This document shows positions 1-10,602 of a stretch of 64,000 nucleotides of DNA, one piece after another (position 1 is the stretch's first letter; each line of letters starts with the position of its first letter). Under the pieces are notes generated by a model. The model saw only the letters and a program-made list of their open reading frames with translations. It was not told where the DNA came from and did not search any database. The position numbers and the translations under genes were made by a program. The stretch comes from Serripes groenlandicus (lineage: Eukaryota; Mollusca; Bivalvia; Cardiida; Cardiidae): positions 65,658,022 through 65,722,021 of the forward strand of contig JASEVX010000003.1 of the NCBI GenBank assembly GCA_031761405.1, written 5' to 3'.

Positions 1-692
1 ACGACCTACGAGCCAGGTCGACACTTTCTGAAAATAAACGTGAGTGTCGACCTACGACCTACGAGCCAGGTCGACACTTTCTGAAAATAAATGTGAGTGT
101 CGACCTACGACCTACGAGCCAGGTCGACACTTTCTGAAAATAAACGTGAGTGTTGACCTACGACCTACGAGCCAGGTCGACACTTTCTGAAAATAAATGT
201 GAGTGTCGACCTACGACCTACGAGCCAGGTCGACACTTTCTGAAAATAAACGTGAGTGTCGACCTACGACCTACGAGCCAGGTCGACATTTTCTGAAAAT
301 AAATTTGAGTGTCAACCTACGACCTACGAGCCAGGTCGACACTTTCTGAAAATAAACGTGAGTGTCGACCTACGACCTACGAGCCAGGTCGACACTTTCT
401 GAAAATAAATGTGAGTGTCGACCTACGACCTACGAGCCAGGTCGACACTTTCTGAAAATAAATGTGAGTGTCGACCTACGACCTACGAGCCAGGTCGACA
501 CTTTCTGAAAATAAATATGAGTGTCGACCTACGACCTACGAGCCAGGTCGACACTTTCTGGAAATAAATGTGACTTTCGACCTACGACCTACGAGCCAGG
601 TCAACACTTTCTGAAAATAAATGTGACTTTCGACCTACGACCTACGAGCCAGGTCAACACTTTCTGAAAATAAATTTGAGTGTCGACCTACG
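1..692. repeat. 53-bp satellite array A, about 13 copies
   Basis: A head-to-tail array with a strict 53-bp period; copies start at 1, 54, 107 and so on, with few substitutions. Each unit holds a perfect 9-bp inverted repeat, GGTCGACAC and GTGTCGACC, separated by about 19 bases, so every monomer can form a stem-loop. The core CTACGACCTACGAG is shared, in reverse complement, with the array at 5.3-7.3 kb. The array continues past the left edge of the window. Confidence 0.95.
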
Positions 693-1064
693 AGCTACGA
701 CCTACGTGCTAACTTCACACACCTTACACCTTATCTTCAAAGTATATTTGAGAGTCATTTACGGAAATTGCCGACAACACACACGTAGCGCCACCTGTTA
801 GCATAATTTGGTTGTCGCGTCATTATTACACCAGGTGTCGCATCGTATTATGCCTTCTGTATTATGCTGTTTACATTCGGCTTTCTACATTCGGCTATTC
901 GTCATTGTTACTGCTATGCACACTGACATTTGTCATTCGTAAAGAGGAAGTTGTTATTGAAATTAGAATATAAACATGAATTCATCTCATCAAATTAATA
1001 TTAATTGATGGTGTTAAATAACGAGAATAACAGACAATATGTATTGCAATATGTGCATATCACA
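693..1064. other. unassigned spacer
   Basis: AT-rich unique sequence between two repeat arrays. I see no ORF, RNA gene or terminal repeat in it. Confidence 0.5.
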
Positions 1065-1475
1065 TAGCAAGACATAAGGCAAGATGTGCATGTCACAAAG
1101 CAAGATGTACAAAGCAAGATGTGCATGTCACAAAGCAAGATGTACAAAGCAAGATGTGCATGTCACAACGCAAGATGTACAAAGCATGATGTGCAAGTCA
1201 CAAAGCAAGATGTGAATGTCACAAAGCAAGATGTGCATGTCACAGCGCAAGATGTACAAAGCAAGATGTGCATGTCACAACGCAAGATGTACAAAGCAAG
1301 ATGTGCATGTCACAACGCAAGATGTACAAAGCAAGATGTGCATGTCACAACGCAAGATGTACAAAGCAAGATGTGAATGTACGAATGCAAGATGTAAATG
1401 TACGAATGCAAGATGTAAATGTACGAATGCAAGATGTAAATGTACGAATGCAAGTTGTAATGTACGAATGCAAGA
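1065..1475. repeat. short-period minisatellite (GCAAGATGT family)
   Basis: Two linked tandem patterns share the core GCAAGATGT. The left part (about 1065-1370) alternates 15-bp and 20-bp subunits built on CAAAGCAAGATGT and GCATGTCAC. The right part (about 1370-1470) is a cleaner 21-bp repeat containing GTACGAATGCAAGATGTAAAT. ORFs of 74-120 codons here on both strands are by-products of periods divisible by three or of stop-free units, not genes. Confidence 0.9.
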
Positions 1476-1805
1476 TGCAATTTATGCGTTAATACCCTTC
1501 CATATTTTTGAACTAAATGAATTGAACGATACAAAATCCATAAATCAGAAAGTTCGTCGTCACAGTTTTGTTTTTTAAAACCGTTTTTATATCCGTTATT
1601 TATCGCGTACTAAGAAATTAAACGCTCAGCCGGAATGAAGGTAAGAATAAGCACTTGACTAACCACTTAAAGTTCTCGATCCATTTTACTAACGACCTTT
1701 TTTAATCATTCTACGTTATTTCGAACTGCTTTAGTTTGTATGGTGTTTTACGCCGCTTTATACAATTATTCAGTTATATAATGGTGTTTCCTGGGTAAGT
1801 TAATA

Positions 1806-2138
1806 ATGTCCCACGTTGGGTTTTCATTAAGGCCAAAACCATTTTTGTGTAAGCGTGTGTTTCCTCATACTAACTTCATTTATTTTAGAATGGCTTTACT
1901 TCTCCCGATTGAACTATTGGCGCTTCTAAATGAGCTCCCGGAGATCTTATATGCGCTCGCGGAGCTCCTTAATGAGTTCCCGGAGCTCCTAAATGCGCTA
2001 GCGGCTCTCCTAAATGAGCTCCCGGAGATCTCGGTCTCAGCCACTTTACGCTGCGGACTTAAGTTTATAAGAGGTCCTGGTGAAACAAAAAAGGATAACG
2101 CCAACCATGAAGTGTCAAATCTGCGGAAAAGGGTTTAG
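1806..2138 (+). CDS. hypothetical leucine-heptad ORF
   Basis: A 110-codon ORF whose centre (1926-2030) is five tandem 21-bp units. Each encodes a leucine-rich heptad: LLNELPE, ILYALAE, LLNEFPE, LLNALAA, LLNELPE. Differences between units are mostly conservative at the protein level, and the result would be a short amphipathic helix. An internal ATG at 1890 starts closer to the heptads. The opposite strand is also open (serine/arginine-rich), so coding is not established. A 40-codon ORF starting at 2107 overlaps the end in another frame and opens with a CxxC motif (CQICGKGF) like the start of a C2H2 finger, but no His pair follows. I do not recognise the protein. Confidence 0.22.
   Translation: MSHVGFSLRPKPFLCKRVFPHTNFIYFRMALLLPIELLALLNELPEILYALAELLNEFPELLNALAALLNELPEISVSATLRCGLKFIRGPGETKKDNANHEVSNLRKRV
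1926..2030. repeat. 21-bp tandem repeat, 5 units
   Basis: Five consecutive 21-bp units based on CTAAATGAGCTCCCGGAGATC-like sequence, more GC-rich than the surroundings. It forms the heptad core of the ORF at 1806-2138. Confidence 0.85.
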
Positions 2139-2226
2139 TACCGTCTACCAAACAGTAAATACACGGGGACGACATTACAATATGAACTTCGACACGAGAT
2201 GGAGCGCCTACCTCGGAGGGAGTTAA

Positions 2227-3223
2227 AGAAGTGCATGTAATGCAAACAACGTTATTGTCATATAGTAATTCTTACAAAATTCAAAACAGGTTTTACATAA
2301 CGATATGACATTTGAAGTCAGGATATGATCCGAAGATGATTTTTCGGTGATGTAAATGACTGAGAACACCATTTCTCTTATATTAGTTCGCCAAAACAAT
2401 AGTGCAAAGAATCATATGGGACAATGCTCGTCATGCAAAAAACAGGGGAGACAATGTACCACTGTTTAAGCCGTACTAATTGTTGACTAATTTGATTGTT
2501 ATCTGCTCTTGTTATCATTTTGCTAATTGGCGGAAATTACCGGACATTTGTGTAACATTCGGTATGTATACATCGATAGTGCTGCCGGAGGGAAGTAGAG
2601 AGATACACAGGGTACTTCAACATGGGATAATAGGGTAATAAAACTAGGGTGTTATGATATCGATATTTTTTAATCAATTTACCAATAAATGATCGAGCCA
2701 TTTTTTTTCATCATTATCAATTTCATAATACATGTACATTGTTACAGACATGGAGCCCGTTTTTTTTATTATTATTCATAACGAAATAATAGTGTCAATA
2801 TTGTATATATAATTATCCATAAGTGTGTTTCCTCTTTGCAATAGAGAGCATCAATTAACACATTAGATCCATCAAATATGGTTTTATTTTGTTAAAAAAA
2901 ATGTCGAAAACAATGGAAAAAGAGTTCAAACGAGAAATCTCAATTATTCTAACACTGTTTTCAAATATGTGTGAACTCGCGTGTTTAGTCCATTTGTAAA
3001 TATGGCTGAGCCTAATAGAAGTAACCTCCCGTTCTAGAAAATATGAAAAATAATTCGGAAAAACTACTTATATAAATTAAATTTAATACTGTAAAAATAT
3101 CATTAAAAACTAGGTATAGATCTATATGATAAATATATATTTCTGAGTATATTTGTTTAGGACAATTACATAACCTTATTATTTGAGTGGGGTAATGCCT
3201 ATTAAAGTTTAGTTAATACAAGT
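2227..3223. other. AT-rich noncoding stretch
   Basis: No ORF of note on either strand; long A and T runs, no recognisable repeat family or terminal repeats. Confidence 0.5.
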
Positions 3224-3748
3224 CTACTTTTTTTTCGTGCATTGGATCAGTTCAATGAGTTTTTCTTTTATACGCAATTTTGTACAAACTCCTAGTTTTT
3301 TTAATATGAGCTTGAGCTCAGCTATTCTTAATTCGTTGAGGCTTTTCCCAGAACTGTCCTGATTATTCTGTACTCCGCGGTAATCGACTTCTTCCCGTTT
3401 AAGTTCATCCTGAATTTTCTTTTTTTTGTTTTTATTTATTTCTGTTTTTTGGACTTCTCGTTTTTTCTGTCCAATGTCCAAAGACTGCGTAATAAACCTA
3501 TGCACCATTAAGACATTATCCGGATTGATGTCAATTATCGCGTTATATACATAACGTTGATTAGCGCCAATCAACGTCCCTTTGATGAAATTAGTTATAC
3601 GAATTAAACCAATTTTAAACATATCAAATTGAACAGTTTGACAAACAAACTTTGATAGAATTCTTAAACTTACAATGAGATATGACAAATTATTAAACAA
3701 CGTTAAATGCAATTTTAAACATATCAAATTGAACAGTTTGACAAACAA
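3224..3748 (-). CDS. hypothetical protein with C-terminal SAP-like motif
   Basis: A 174-codon minus-strand ORF. Residues from about 137 on (LNELRIAELKLILKKLG, then a Lys/Arg-rich linker and LIELIQ) look like a SAP helix-extension-helix, a DNA-binding motif that often ends chromatin proteins and transposon-borne proteins. It is preceded by a lysine-rich stretch (NKNKKKKIQDELKREE, about 105-120). The first about 50 residues come from a 100-bp direct duplication (3610-3798), so the true start is probably an internal Met near residue 44 or an upstream exon. No neighbour supports a function. It could be a fragment of a mobile-element protein; the SAP call is by eye. Confidence 0.35.
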   Translation of the reverse strand: MFVKLFNLICLKLHLTLFNNLSYLIVSLRILSKFVCQTVQFDMFKIGLIRITNFIKGTLIGANQRYVYNAIIDINPDNVLMVHRFITQSLDIGQKKREVQKTEINKNKKKKIQDELKREEVDYRGVQNNQDSSGKSLNELRIAELKLILKKLGVCTKLRIKEKLIELIQCTKKK

Positions 3749-3798
3749 ACTTTGATAGAATTCTTACATTTAAAATGAGTTATGACAAATTATTAAAC
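3610..3798. repeat. 100-bp direct duplication
   Basis: Sequence from CAATTTTAAACATATCAAAT to TATGACAAATTATTAAAC occurs twice, offset by exactly 100 bp (3610-3698 and 3710-3798), with a few substitutions. Confidence 0.9.
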
Positions 3799-5296
3799 GT
3801 TTTAAAATTTCATTCATAAATTTGGACAAGTCATACAATATGCATAGATATCGATCACCTTATGGTTTTATTTAACAATTAAATAGTTATAACAATCATC
3901 CATTTTTTTTTAGATTTTATAATATTAACAAATGTTGACATTTATCCATTCTGACTATACAATCGCATTTTTTTCCTAAAATAAGTAACTGGGGCTAATA
4001 TCCGTCCGCTTGTGTCCATATTTACATTTTATTGCATCGAATTTAGGTAAAAGGCATTACATGCTGATATATATGTAAGATAACGCAATATACACAGTCT
4101 GCACAGCGGGGGTAATAAATAGATATATGCCCCCATCATAAATCGTCCAGCAATGGTCGGTAATCATCGGAAGCTTTCGCTAGCAATCACGGAAACGTAA
4201 ATGTTACCCTAAAACGTTAGTAGTACTTGTAGAAAATGTTAAAAAGGACCAACATTTTATTACTTTATTTTAATAAAATATATGTCAAATAAAAGGTAAA
4301 TGAATTTACTACATTAAGCCGTAAGTGCCCTGTTCATTTTTTATTTCTAAAAAAAGATATTCACTGAAGAACGTGTAAAAATTAGCGGAAAAATACCGTT
4401 TTCTTAACGGTTTATATGTAATAAAGAGGGAAATTAGGGTGACTGTATTCAAAGTTAAAAAGGACCAAAATATTATTAATATAAAACAAATAAAAAAATA
4501 TATTTATATTCAGGACATATTTGTCTTGAAAACTTGATAAGTGCCTTTTTAAATTTTTTCAATATAAAACTGTTATTGAGTAAAAACTAAAAAGTTGCTC
4601 TATAATCCCATGTAATTTAAGTTATCGATTTTTGATAGTCGCTGATTCTCATAGTTGGATATGTCTAGACTGAATTACGAATGCAAACAGAAGCAAAACT
4701 TATACAGATAATCAGAAAAATAAACCTGAGATATTAACCCTTACCCACATACAGACCATTATGCGAAGTCTTTACAGCAGGCGACCTTTGGAAATACTGT
4801 GGCAAATGAAAAACATGTACGGTATATTTATTTTCTACGGAGAACTTGCTGCGGCATCAGAAAGGGTGAAATTTGCCCAATTTTTAAAAAATATTCTCCT
4901 CTGAATTAGCTTGTCTGATACTAATATAATGTGGTATAATGTTATCATTGGATAACTATCTACAAATATAATCATATTGATATGGTTATTAAACACGGCA
5001 ATTAGGCGGTATAGAAAATGGGCTAAATGACACAATTTTAAAACTACATTCTTATGAAATTGCTTGTCTGATTTCAAGATAATTTAGCAGAACTGTTCAT
5101 TCAATGACCATGTTTCAAGTCGTTTTAAGTCGTTTTGATTGGTTGAAAGTCGTAGAAATCAGGTGACATCTAAAAAGGGGAAAATTTAACGTTTAGCTTC
5201 AAATAACATCTCATCCTTATCCACTGGACAAATAACCAAGGAATATTATTTTGGCTGTCCTTTTTTTAATTATGTTCAAAGAAATATGTAGAATAC
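3799..5296. other. AT-rich noncoding stretch
   Basis: No convincing coding region. It contains one short match to the dispersed family described at 20.0 kb (CAGCAGGCGACCTTTGGAAA near 4777). The 80-codon minus-strand ORF near 4.9 kb has no recognisable content. Confidence 0.5.
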
Positions 5297-7316
5297 TCGT
5301 AGATCGTAGCTCAGCCTCTGAGAAAAACAAAGACAATTGGCTGACCTGGGTCGTAGATCGTAGCTCAGCCACTGATAAAACATTGCGAATTAGTTGATAT
5401 GGGTCTTAGATCGTAGCTCAACTACTTAAAAGACATAGAAAAGTGGCTGACCTGGGTCGTAGATCGTAGCCCAACCACTGAAAAAACATTGCAAATTGGT
5501 TGATCTGGGTCGAAGATCGTAGCTCAACCACTTGAAAAACATTGCGAATTGGCTGATCTGGGTCGTAGATCGTAGCTCAACCACTGAAAAAACATAGCAA
5601 ATTGGGTGACCTGGGTCGTAGATCGTAACCCATCCATTGAAAAAACATTGCAAATTGGCTGACCTGGGTCGTAGATCGTAGCTCAACCACTGAAAACATT
5701 GCTAATTGGTTGATCTGGGTCGTAGATCGTAGCTCAGCCACTGCAAAAAACATTTCAAATTGGCTGACCCGGGTCGTAGATCGTAGCTCAGCCACTGAAA
5801 AAACATTGCGAATTGGCTGACCTGGGTCGTAGATCTTGCTCAGCCATTGGAAAAAACAATGCGAATTATTTGATCTTGATCTGCGCGTAGATCGTAGCTC
5901 ATGCACTTAAAACACATTGCGAATTGGTTGATCTGGGTCGTAGATTGTAGCTCAACCACTGAAAAAACATTGCGAATTTGCTGACCTGGGTCGTAGATCT
6001 TGCTCAGCCATTGGAAAAAACAATGCGAATTATTTGATCTTGATCTGTGCGTAGATCGTAGCTTATGCACTTAAAACACATTGCGAATTGGTTGATCTGG
6101 GTCGTAGATCGTAGCTCAACCAATGAAAAAACATTGCGAATAGGCTGACCTGGGTCGTAGATCGTAACTTAACCATTGAACAAACATTGCAAATTGGTTG
6201 ATCTGGGTCGTAGATCGTAGCTCAACCACTGAAAAAACATTGCAAATTGGTTGATCTTGGTCGTAGATCGTGGCTCAGCCATTGAAAAAACATTATGAAT
6301 TGGCTGACCTGGGTCGTAAATCATAGCTCATCCAATGAAAAAACATTGCGAATTGGTTGATCTGTGCGTAGATTGTAGCTCAACCACTTAAAAATCATTG
6401 CGAATTGGTTAATTTGGGTCGTAGATCGTAGCTCAACCACTGAAAAAACATTGCGAATTTGCTCATATTGGTCGTAGATTGTAGCTCAACCACTGCAAAT
6501 ACATTATGAACTTGCTCATATTGGTCGTAGATCGTAGCTCAACCACTGAAAAAATATTGCGAATTGCCTGATCTGGGTCGTAGATCGTTCCTCAACCACT
6601 GCAAAAACATTGCGAATTGGTTGATCTGGGTCGTAGATCGTAGCTCAACCACTGAAAAAACATTGCGAATTGGCCAACCTGGGTCGTAGATCGTAGCTCA
6701 ACCACTTAACAATCATTGCGAATTGGTTGATCTGGGTCGTAGATCGTAGCTCAACCACTGAAAAAACATTGCGAATTTGCTCATAGGTCGTAGATTGTAG
6801 CTCAACCACTGCAAATACATTATGAATTTGCTCATATTGGTCGTAGATCGTAGCTCAACCACTGAAAAAAGATTGCGAATTGCCTGATCTTGGTCGTAGA
6901 TCGTTCCTCAACCACTGCAAAAACATTGCGAATTGGTTGATCTGGGTCGTAGATCGTAGCTCAACCACTGAAAAAACATTGCGAATTGGCCAACCTGGGT
7001 CGTAGATCGTAGCTCAACCACTTAACAAACATAGAAAAGTGGCTGATCTGAGTCGTAGATCGTAGCTCAGTCACTGAACAAATATTGCGAATTGGTTGAT
7101 CTGGGTCGTAGATCGTAGCTCAACCACTGAAAAAACATTTCGAATTGGCAGATCTGGGTCGTAGATCGTAGCTCAAACACTTAGAAAACATTGCAAATTG
7201 CCTAACCTGGGTCGTAGATCGTAGCTCAACCACGGAAAAACATTGCGAATTTGCTGACCGGGGTCGTAGATCGTAGCTCAACCACTGCAAAAAAACATTG
7301 CAAATTAGTTGATCTG
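5297..7316. repeat. 53-bp satellite array B, about 38 copies
   Basis: A long array with a period of about 53 bp. The unit runs roughly GTCGTAGATCGTAGCTCAAC, CACTGAAAAAACATTGCGAA, TTGGTTGATCTGG. Units are more diverged than in array A, with occasional short or long units, and a block around 6.4-6.7 kb is repeated almost exactly at 6.7-7.0 kb, implying segmental amplification. Minus-strand ORFs of 76-109 codons in the array are artefacts of the period. Confidence 0.95.
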
Positions 7317-7333
7317 AGTTATGAATAGGAAAT

Positions 7334-7417
7334 GAGAGTTCTGCATCACAAACTCCTCACTATATAATATATGTAAACTCCTCATAGTATGTGAGGAGTT
7401 TGTGATGCAGAACTCTC
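7334..7417. repeat. perfect 27-bp stem hairpin
   Basis: Arms 7334-7360 and 7391-7417 are exact reverse complements over 27 bp, around a 30-bp AT-rich loop (7361-7390). The hairpin lies directly at the right end of satellite array B. It may be a tiny palindromic mobile element or a recombination product. Confidence 0.9.
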
Positions 7418-7492
7418 AGTTCGACAAGATCAGTATACTTCTTTTTTTTAGAAACGGGTGTAAGTCCACATGTGTGACGATATGTAATTATT

Positions 7493-7883
7493 CAGCCTTG
7501 TGTTCCATAGTAAACACAACATAAACAGTTTAAGCTATGCCTATCAAACGGAACGAAACCTACCTGTTTTATGAATGGAAAACAGCCTTGTGTTCCATAG
7601 TAAACACAACATAAACAGTTTAAGCTATGCCTATCAAACGGAACGAAACCTACCTGTTTTATGAATGGAAAACAAGTAGAACATGTTTGGTTAACCGACT
7701 AAGGAACGGTATATCGACACAACCTATATAGGTTTCGCAAAACAGGTTTTGGGTTTTGTGACTATGAAACACAGGGCAGGTAGAACATGTTTGGTTAACC
7801 GACTAAGGAACGGTATATCGACAAAACCTATATAGGTTTCGCAAAACAGGTTTTGAGTTTTGTGACTATGGAACACAGGGCTG
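7493..7883. mobile_element. MITE-like element with duplicated halves
   Basis: The ends are inverted copies of each other: CAGCC(T)TGTGTTCCATAGT at 7493 and its reverse complement at about 7864-7883. The left half contains a 92-bp module present twice in tandem (7493 and 7585). The right half contains a module of about 103 bp present twice (about 7675 and 7778), with internal palindromes such as CCTATATAGG. No coding capacity. I find no clean target-site duplication. The CAG start is compatible with a non-autonomous hAT-type element, but that is a guess. Confidence 0.6.
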
Positions 7884-8601
7884 GTATTCGCTTGGTTTGC
7901 TCCTAATACAACAACTTGCCCTCTTTACCTTTGTAATCGTATAGTGTGACGCGAAAGTGATATATATATAAATACCATATATCATGATCAGTCAGACGAT
8001 AAAATTTATATATAATATCCCGCAAAACAAGATATATATATGGGGCTTTAAGACTTGTTTAAGTGACAGCGCATGCGCAACTCAATGTTTGTTATGTTTA
8101 TACCCGAATCGCGCTAATTTCAAATCATATATTGCTAGTCAGCTGAAGAAGATACATGGAAATTTTAAAGAAATAAGACATCTAAAATTTAATAAGAATA
8201 CAGCTCCACTAACAGGGTTATAAACAGGTATGATGTGTTTACGTGTATTTTATCAATTACTGTTTATTTGGTTTTGATTTGTATAATCTGTAAACTCGAT
8301 CTGTATTAAGCTGCAGTCATTGCGATTCTTTAATGTTCTATATAAACCTATGCGTCAGCTACGACGAGTGTATAGCGCTATTACAGTAGGTTTGCCAGTG
8401 ATATTTAAACCACATATATATTGTGACGAATGGAGTACTTGGTTAACCCGTCGAAGAGTGTATACATGTACCGACTGAAGACCATTCTCTGTTGAGCAAT
8501 AATTTAGTTTTTACACACAATTATTCATGTGCTGTACAAATGTTATTTCATAAGTTATGTCGGAAATTAGAAATAGTGTTTAATATTTTTAGGTTATCAC
8601 A
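7884..8601. other. unassigned spacer
   Basis: AT-rich. The 79-codon ORF at 7984-8223 shows no recognisable motif and I do not support it as a gene. Confidence 0.45.
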
Positions 8602-8729
8602 ATGAACAGAGACGATATATATAAATTCAACTCTGCGCAAGAATTAGACGAATGGGCACAGTTGCATGGGTTGTCACGGAGACGGACAGCTTATGCTGTG
8701 AGATTGAAACCCATGACTGACATCAGGAT

Positions 8730-9149
8730 ATGCTTGTGCATCAAGATTTATTTGACACTAGCAACTTTCATGGGCACCACCCACTATACAGTGAGCAAAA
8801 CTGTAAAGTTTTAGGGAAGATGAAAAATGAGTGCGGTGGCACGCTTATTGAATCTGTTGTCGGCTTACGACCAAAAATGTATTCTCTCATGTATGGGAGT
8901 AAACAAAACCAAACAGCGAAAGGTGTCAAGACATCAGTGATCGAAAATGAATTAAAGCATGAAACGTATGAGCGCTGTCTTTTTCAACATTGTACAATGC
9001 GTCACAAAATGCACATGATAAGAAGTTACAATCATCAGTTCTACAGCGTGACTGTATCAAAGGCTACACTCTCCCCATACGATGATAAAAAATACGTGTT
9101 GAATTCAGGCATAGACACGCTTGCTCACGGTCATTATAAGACAAAGTGA
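8730..9149 (+). pseudogene. C-terminal fragment of a virus-like family-B DNA polymerase
   Basis: A 139-codon segment carrying the characteristic end of the DNA polymerases found in animal virus-like and Polinton/Maverick-like elements: LFDTSNFHGHHPLYSEQN, then a KxLGKMKxE segment, VGLRPKMYSLM, a KAKGV-like motif (AKGVKTSV), and the terminal LSPYDDKKYVL and IDTLAHGHYK. Only about the last 135 residues exist. Palm-domain motifs with the catalytic aspartates are absent, so it is a dead fragment. An ORF at 8602-8814 overlaps its start in another frame and shows no polymerase sequence before the overlap. A minus-strand C2H2/acidic gene remnant lies about 1.5 kb downstream, and relatives of that protein recur at 39 and 44 kb. 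Family assignment is from remembered motifs. Confidence 0.6.
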
Positions 9150-10602
9150 TGAACCATTTCACCCCACTGTAGATTATAATGTCATGTTTTCAGTATGTTA
9201 TAAAGTGAGTAGTCACTGTAATATATTAAATTAAATATATTTGTGAGTTATTATTCTGTATAAATTCACCGTATATCATTGTTGAAAATGGTATTAACTA
9301 TATAAATTATTATCCGTATAACTGTATGTAGACAATTGCTAAAAAATGGAAAATTTTTCCAAGTATGCATTTGTTCTTCTTTCCACAAAGGTAATAATTT
9401 CCACCCCCTCAAAATTACCCCCCCCCCCCCCCCCACCCCGCCAAAAAAACCAGGCGACTCTGTAAAGGTGTGCTACTAACTAGATCGGATATAAAAGTAA
9501 ATGTTATGTATGAATTAATTAGATCTATGTAAAGTACTCTCCTCTAGAAATGTGTAGTTATGCTTTATATGTTATGTTACTGTCAATAGTGAATGTTCTA
9601 TCGTAATGCTCCTGGACGGTAAGTATAATGGAATTGTAATTAATAAACTTATCAAACTTATAGTTCACTTACTTATTCCTGTGTTCCGGGTAACATACCA
9701 GTCCTAGGGTAAGGGGAAAAGTGTCAGACCAAGTACCAAGATAACACGAGTGAGAAATGAAAAATTAAAGTACTCATAGTACTGAAAGTCGGGCTTACAT
9801 GAAAACTTGATGTAAAGAAACAAGAGCAATGTATAAAAGTGACAGTGTTCATTTTTGACTTTTAAAAGTTAAAAAAAAACTAGAATTCAGTACTGTACAA
9901 GGCAGCGTAATAATATCAAACCAAATCTGCAGCAGACGACTTTTGAAATTACCTCCTTGACACAAAATTACAAACATTGTGTGGAAATAAGGATTTTTTT
10001 TTTTTCATTAACTGCTCCATTGTCTACAAATGTTTCCAAAGTTCGCCTGCTACATAGCCACCAATGGCTATCACAGAAAGGGTTTAAACGCCAAGCGTTC
10101 ATTCCGATTCTCATGGAGTTAGATGAATTCCGTTTAACAGACGGAATAATACACTCTTACTACCGAATAGAAACCATGAATTGTGTGCACATTTGTGTTT
10201 CAAAACGAACATATTTTCGATATTAACTTTGTAATTTCGAGATTATTCACATGTGACGTTCGTATTTTCTTAGAAATTTGAACTATTTCATAGTACGTAC
10301 ACAGTTTGTTGACCGATGTACGGTCAACTAGCCTGACTACATGTTACTAGTCAAATCCCACATATTAATTCAACCAAAAGGAACGCCATGATAAGAAAAG
10401 TGATGTTAAAATACATTCCTAATACACTATAAAATTATGTATGATAAAGAACTACAACACTAGATTATACTTATACATTTTATTCAAGAGGTATACGATA
10501 CATAGTGTTATATAATACACATTCTGTGATGATGCAGATTGTTCATTGTTGAATAATAAACACAATTGTTCAGCGCGATACAATATCTCGCTCCATCTAT
10601 AG
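9150..10602. other. noncoding stretch with poly-C tract
   Basis: Holds a C homopolymer run of about 17 bases near 9418-9435 and a dispersed-repeat fragment with GCAGCAGACGACTTTTGAAA near 9931. The 89-codon ORF at 9957-10226 overlaps that repeat and has no recognisable domain. Confidence 0.5.

Noticed and set aside
1086..1578. Cysteine-rich ORFs with KARCACHNARC-type repeats
   Set aside because: They follow the minisatellite period exactly and are open in several frames and on both strands; the repeat explains them.
5426..6070. Minus-strand ORFs with repeating ELRSTTQ and FQWLSYDLRP segments
   Set aside because: They are translations of the 53-bp satellite; frame changes track unit length differences.
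5297..7316. Possible CRISPR-like array
   Set aside because: Units are contiguous and diverge throughout, with no unique spacers between constant repeats; the surroundings are eukaryotic.
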